From assembly GCA_030043575.1 (NCBI GenBank), contig JASHXK010000242.1, positions 1-8,875 on the forward strand: DNA of 8,875 nucleotides, given 5' to 3'. Of the stretch, positions 5,690-8,875 are shown piece by piece. Made by a program: the position numbers and the translations under genes. The notes under the pieces are model-generated. The model was not told the DNA's origin, did not search any database, and saw only the letters and a program-made list of their open reading frames with translations. The stretch comes from Terriglobales bacterium. GTDB taxonomy: Bacteria; Acidobacteriota; Terriglobia; Terriglobales; Acidobacteriaceae. How positions within the stretch are numbered: position 1 is the stretch's first letter; every line of letters begins with the position of its first letter.

Positions 5690-6952
5690 ATGGGAAAAGT
5701 GCTCGGTCTGGCCATGACCGGTGGCGGAGCTCGCGGGGCCTATCAGGCAGGCGTTCTTAAGCGAATCGGGGAGATTAGCCGGGTTCAGACGCAGGGCAAT
5801 CCTTTTCCCATCATCGGCGGCGCCTCCGCCGGTGCCGTGAACGGCTCGGCTCTCGCGGCCGGCTGCGACGAGTTCTCCCGCGCGACCCATCTGCTCGCCG
5901 AGCTGTGGTCCAATCTCGAACCCTCCGATGTCTTCCGCTGCGACTTCGTATCGCAGGCCCACAACTCGCTCATCTGGCTGCTCGATCTTTCGCTTGGAGG
6001 CGCGCTCGGCGGCGGCAATGCGCGCTCCCTGCTGGATGCCACTCCCTTGCGCCATTACCTGAGAAAACATCTTGATTGCAGCCGCATTCAGGACAACATC
6101 CGGCGCGCACATCTTTACGCGCTGGCCATTTCGGCGACGAATTACAGCTCCGGCAAAAGCTATCTCTTCATTCAAGGCGCCAAGGGCCATCCGATGTGGA
6201 ACCGCAGCCGGCGCGTGACCCTGGCAGCCAAGATCACCGTCGAACACATCTGCGCTTCCGCCGCCATTCCACTGGTCTTTCAGCCCGTGCGTCTGGAAAC
6301 TTCGCGCGGTGCGGCGTTCTTCGGCGACGGCTGTCTGCGGCTCCAGCAGCCGCTCAGCCCCATCATTCGCCTGGGCGCGGAGAAGATCTTCGCCATCGGC
6401 GTGCGCTGCGAAAATCGCGAACATCAGGAGGAAGCGTCCGACGAAAAAGACCCCTCGCTGGCGCAGGTCATGGGCGTTCTGTTCAACGTGATGTTCCTGG
6501 ATCACCTGGCAACGGACGTAGAGCACCTGGAGCGCTTGAATCAGCTGCTCGAGACTGGCCAGATCAGCCAGTCGGGACTGGAACGCTGCGAGAAGATGCG
6601 GCCGTTGACGGTACTTCAGGTCACGCCCTCCGTGGATCTGACCGAGGTAGCGTGGCACCATCAGCGCGACATGCCGGTTCTTATCCAGTACTTCGTGAAC
6701 AGTCTGGGACGCGACGCAGCTTCCTGCTCCGACGTGATGAGCTACTTGCTGTTCACCCCGAAATACACGCGCGAGCTGATTGATCTTGGCTACCACGATG
6801 CCGACGAGCGCATCGACGAGGTCGAAGATTATCTGTTCTCGTCCGAAAGTGTCAGGGGCAGACGCTCTGTACCGGCGACACCCAAAGCCAGAGCCCGCGA
6901 CAGCGAATCAGCGCCCAGAAGAAGCGCAGGCTTGTCGGCGTCGCGCAGCTAA
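5690..6952 (+). CDS. Patatin-like phospholipase / lipid acyl hydrolase
   Basis: 420 aa. Patatin-fold enzymes hydrolyse phospholipid or acyl-glycerol esters with a Ser-Asp dyad. Visible are the oxyanion loop GGGARG (residues 11-16), the nucleophile elbow GASAG with S46, and the catalytic Asp D213 in FFGDGCLR. The usual third residue of DG[GA] is Cys here (C215), an allowed-looking but uncommon change. LSPIIRLGAEKIFAIGV after the Asp is typical of bacterial patatins. Residues from about 225 form a helical C-terminal region, ending in a basic low-complexity tail (about 384-420). No signal peptide, so probably cytoplasmic. ATG 5690 is preceded by AAGGGGA. A TTGACA at 5629 lacks a good -10. The gene follows phaR by 112 bp, suggesting a link to storage-lipid turnover; substrate unknown. 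The stop codon is directly followed by repeat element A. Confidence 0.88.
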   Translation: MGKVLGLAMTGGGARGAYQAGVLKRIGEISRVQTQGNPFPIIGGASAGAVNGSALAAGCDEFSRATHLLAELWSNLEPSDVFRCDFVSQAHNSLIWLLDLSLGGALGGGNARSLLDATPLRHYLRKHLDCSRIQDNIRRAHLYALAISATNYSSGKSYLFIQGAKGHPMWNRSRRVTLAAKITVEHICASAAIPLVFQPVRLETSRGAAFFGDGCLRLQQPLSPIIRLGAEKIFAIGVRCENREHQEEASDEKDPSLAQVMGVLFNVMFLDHLATDVEHLERLNQLLETGQISQSGLERCEKMRPLTVLQVTPSVDLTEVAWHHQRDMPVLIQYFVNSLGRDAASCSDVMSYLLFTPKYTRELIDLGYHDADERIDEVEDYLFSSESVRGRRSVPATPKARARDSESAPRRSAGLSASRS

Positions 6953-7122
6953 TGGGTGGAGCACGCCTTCAGGCGTGCATCACTCGCTTCTCCGATGAGC
7001 CGATAAGTCGCTTCTTGTTAGGCCGAGCCGGTTTCAGCCAGCGGCATGTGCTTCACCGCGGCTGAAGCCGCTCATCGATATTGAGCATCCCTTACCGCAC
7101 GCCTGGAGGCGTGCTCCACCCA
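6953..7122. repeat. Nested palindromic element A (REP doublet / MITE-like)
   Basis: About 170 bp bounded by 26-bp terminal inverted repeats (6953-6978 and 7097-7122) that match at 25 of 26 positions, TGGGTGGA outermost. Each arm is itself a hairpin, GCACGCC-TTCA-GGCGTGC at the left and GCACGCC-TGGA-GGCGTGC at the right. Inside lie further paired arms: CGATGAGC (6993-7000) with GCTCATCG (7070-7077), and GGTTTCAGCC (7030-7039) with GGCTGAAGCC (7060-7069, one mismatch). The whole could fold into one long cruciform or several hairpins. No open frame inside. It begins directly after the patatin stop codon and ends 13 bp before the next gene's ATG. A related copy is element B. Confidence 0.85.
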
Positions 7123-7135
7123 CCGTTGGTGCTCC

Positions 7136-7921
7136 ATGGTGCAGACCGCCAACATAGTGCAGTTAAAACCGCGAACCCTGGAGGCGTTCGAGAGCTACAT
7201 CCGCGACGCGGAAGCCGGCATGCAGCCATTGCTTAAAGGCGCTGGCGCTTTTCTGTGGTCGGACACCAGTCCGGAGCGTGCCCAGCAGGTTCGGCAGGGC
7301 AAAGTCGTCGCCAAACTCTGGGCTGGCGACTGGCCGGTCAAAGTCCCCAACGGCCTGATTCACGACTGGACGGGCGCGGTCTTTGTTCCCGGCGCCACCG
7401 TGGAGCAGACGCTCGCACTCGTCCAGAACTACGACAACCACAAAAACATCTACCAGCCTGAGGTCATCGGCTCCAGGCTCATCAGCCACGACGGCAACGA
7501 CTTCAAGATTTTTCTGCGCCTGCTGAAGAAGAAAATCATCACCGTCGTTCTCGATACCGATCACGACGTGCATTACTCCGAGGTCAGTCCCGGCCGCTGG
7601 TTCTGCCGCTCTTACACCACGCGTATTGTCGAAGTGGAAGACGCCGGCACCGAGAAAGAGCACGCCCTCGATCCCGACACCGGCTACGGTTTTCTGTGGC
7701 GCTTGTATTCGTACTGGAAGTTCGATGAGAAAAGCGACGAGCGTCGACCGCCCGCTCCCGCAGCGAACGGAGTTTACATCGAGTGCCGCGCCATCTCGCT
7801 CACCCGCGACATACCTTACGGCCTGGGATGGATCATCGAGCCCATCATCCGCAACCTGCCACAGGAGTCGCTGATTCACACCCTGGAATGCACACGCAAA
7901 GCGCTGGGCAGCGCTCCATGA
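7136..7921 (+). CDS. START/SRPBCC-like lipid-binding-fold protein
   Basis: 261 aa, no named function. From about residue 75 it reads like a START/SRPBCC helix-grip domain: HDWTGAVFVPGATVEQTLAL as first strand and helix, NYDNHKNIYQPEVIGSRLIS, strands FKIFLRLLKKKIITVVLDTD, then GFLWRLYSYWKFDE, GVYIECRAISLTRDI and a C-terminal amphipathic helix (IEPIIRNLPQESLIHTLECT). Such folds bind lipids or other hydrophobic ligands. Related acidobacterial proteins, as I remember them, usually begin with a secretion signal; this one starts MVQTANIVQLKPRTLEAF with none. A proline-rich insert occupies about 204-210. ATG 7136 has no recognisable Shine-Dalgarno, and element A ends 13 bp before it; the frame stays open upstream only to 7085 without a further ATG or GTG. 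The fold call is moderate; the ligand is unknown. Confidence 0.65.
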   Translation: MVQTANIVQLKPRTLEAFESYIRDAEAGMQPLLKGAGAFLWSDTSPERAQQVRQGKVVAKLWAGDWPVKVPNGLIHDWTGAVFVPGATVEQTLALVQNYDNHKNIYQPEVIGSRLISHDGNDFKIFLRLLKKKIITVVLDTDHDVHYSEVSPGRWFCRSYTTRIVEVEDAGTEKEHALDPDTGYGFLWRLYSYWKFDEKSDERRPPAPAANGVYIECRAISLTRDIPYGLGWIIEPIIRNLPQESLIHTLECTRKALGSAP

Positions 7922-7940
7922 CTTATCAAACGAAGGAAGG

Positions 7941-7964
7941 ATGGGCCGTGTCGCCCGTTCTTTC
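7941..7964 (+). terminator. Possible short terminator after the START-like gene
   Basis: ATGGGC / GCCCGT (7941-7946 and 7953-7958, one G-T pair) with a 6-nt loop and the pyrimidine tail TCTTTC begins 20 bp after the stop codon. The stem is short, and element B just beyond may serve instead. Confidence 0.35.
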
Positions 7965-7994
7965 GGATACTAGGTCAGCTTGAGGCTCGCCAAA

Positions 7995-8140
7995 GGGTAG
8001 AGCACGCCTCTAGGCGTGCAGTTATCGATGTCTGTTTGAGCTTGCGCTTTAGCGCCTGACGTACCGCTTTTCACCTCAGCGGCTGAAACCAGGCCTTGTC
8101 GGCTGATGGTACTTGCACCGCTAAAGCAGTGCTCCACCCC
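7995..8140. repeat. Nested palindromic element B, diverged relative of element A
   Basis: About 146 bp. The left arm (7995-8019, GGGTAGAGCACGCC then TCTA and GGCGTGC) and the right arm (8115-8139, ending GTGCTCCACCC) are inverted copies matching at about 20 of 25 positions. The right-arm hairpin GCACCGCT-AA-AGCAGTGC differs from the left but stays foldable. Inside are GCGCTTTAGCGC (8044-8055), GTACC (8061-8065) against GGTAC (8108-8112), and GGCTGAAACC (8081-8090), which resembles the inner arm of element A. It fills the space between two convergent genes and abuts the WS/DGAT stop codon at 8141. Confidence 0.75.
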
Positions 8141-8875
8141 TCAATCCCCCGCCGCGGCAAGCACCTTTTCGCTCCGTGGTTGAGCAGCAGCTTTCACCGA
8201 AGCTTCCGCCGGCGCCGCAGATTCCACTGGCGCTTCTTTACGGCCTGGTTTCGGGACCACCGGTATCACCGCATTCGGCCGCCGACGCCGCGGAGGCTTG
8301 CGCTCTGCTTGCTTCATTGTCTCAGCCGGCGGATCCGCCGGCTCCTGCTTGCTGCTCTTGCCGGCCTTGCACAGCTCGGCGCAACTTATCGTGACAAACT
8401 TTTCCAGGTGCTCAGGATCAGGCACCGCGCCCACATCGCAGGTGATTCCAAAATAGGCTGTGCCGTTGTAGCTGAGGATCGCGCAGTTCACCCCCATCTC
8501 CCCGCCAATCGGCACATACGGATACCACGACAGCATCTTGTGCCCGAGCAGATACAGCGGAAACTGCGGTCCCGGTACATTGGTGCAGATGATGTTGCAC
8601 AAGCTGAGTGGCAACTGGCTGGCGACCGGCCCGATCGCTGCCCAGATCGGCGTGGGAATCGCCGAGAACAAGCCGCCGGCAAAGCCTACGAACTCCGCCG
8701 CCCGCGCCCGCTTCAGCACTTCCATGCGCGCCCGCACAAACTCGAACAGCTTCTGCGGACTACGAATGTCCAGCGGAATGGTCACCGGCAGGAACGAGAT
8801 GCGATTGCCCAGCTCGCGCACATCGCCGTTGCCGCGCACGTTCACTGGAATCATGATGCGCACCGAACGGCCTTT
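8141..8875 (-). CDS. Wax ester synthase / diacylglycerol acyltransferase, C-terminal part (cut by window edge)
   Basis: 244 residues visible; the frame is open to the window end, so the N-terminal half with the HHxxxDG catalytic motif lies outside. The visible part is the WS/DGAT C-terminal domain (PF06974 type): VRIMIPVNVRG, the ELGNRISFLPVTIP segment, CTNVPGPQFPLYLLG with the conserved NVPGPQ, and SYNGTAYFGITCD followed by VPDPEHLEKF. These enzymes esterify fatty alcohols or diacylglycerol with acyl-CoA to make wax esters or triacylglycerol at the inner membrane or on lipid bodies. After about residue 170 comes a 70-residue Lys/Pro/Ala/Arg-rich tail (KPPRRRRPN, VPKPGRKEAPVE) that I would not expect in this family. 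A GTG at 8863 is internal, not the start. Convergent with the START-like gene. Confidence 0.9.
   Translation of the reverse strand, partial: KGRSVRIMIPVNVRGNGDVRELGNRISFLPVTIPLDIRSPQKLFEFVRARMEVLKRARAAEFVGFAGGLFSAIPTPIWAAIGPVASQLPLSLCNIICTNVPGPQFPLYLLGHKMLSWYPYVPIGGEMGVNCAILSYNGTAYFGITCDVGAVPDPEHLEKFVTISCAELCKAGKSSKQEPADPPAETMKQAERKPPRRRRPNAVIPVVPKPGRKEAPVESAAPAEASVKAAAQPRSEKVLAAAGD

Noticed and set aside
5603..6796. 397-codon minus-strand frame opposite the patatin gene
   Set aside because: No recognisable domain or RBS; the plus strand carries all patatin motifs.
7163..7879. 238-codon minus-strand frame opposite the START-like gene
   Set aside because: Low-complexity Val/Gly/Asp-rich translation typical of antisense to a GC-rich gene.
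1..8875. CRISPR array, tRNA, rRNA, transposase or integrase
   Set aside because: Looked for and not seen: no regularly spaced direct repeats, no tRNA-like cloverleaf noticed by eye, and no recombinase motifs in the frames.

Overview
The window (GC-rich, about 58-60% by eye) reads like an Acidobacteriota chromosome. The porin carries an N-terminal carboxypeptidase-regulatory-like domain. There is a remnant of a 'GloVer' tandem-repeat protein. Two dispersed palindromic elements built on GGAGCACGCC...GGCGTGC hairpins lie between genes. The START-like and WS/DGAT-like proteins are of types I associate with that phylum. This assignment is inference; no rRNA or marker gene is present.

Layout. Positions 71-655 encode a small YcxB-like membrane protein, convergent with a vapBC toxin-antitoxin pair (664-1253, minus strand). 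A good sigma70-type promoter (1428-1456) leads into a 598-aa porin (1512-3308), followed by a hairpin terminator. Positions 3309-4003 are mostly non-coding and hold a decayed GloVer fragment (3597-3806). From 4004 onward the genes concern storage compounds: a phasin-like protein made of six degenerate repeats (minus strand, 4004-4915), a divergent phaR regulator (5029-5577), a patatin-like lipase (5690-6952), a START/SRPBCC-like protein (7136-7921) and, convergent with it and cut by the window edge, the C-terminal half of a wax-ester synthase/diacylglycerol acyltransferase (8141-8875, minus strand).

How they may work together. PhaR is the known PHA-responsive repressor of phasin genes. The 113-bp gap between the phasin gene and phaR holds two matching palindromes (core TGCASTGCA). 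One sits at the predicted start of phasin transcription and the other just before the phaR ribosome-binding site, as expected for repression of phasin plus autoregulation. The lipase, START-like and WS/DGAT genes suggest a wider role in PHA and neutral-lipid storage. No phaC, phaA or phaB lies in the window, so the polymer and any coupling of the two lipid classes are inferred.

The most distinctive features are the six-fold repeat phasin with its paired operators, and two nested-palindrome elements (6953-7122 and 7995-8140). Each element begins directly after the stop codon of a neighbouring gene.
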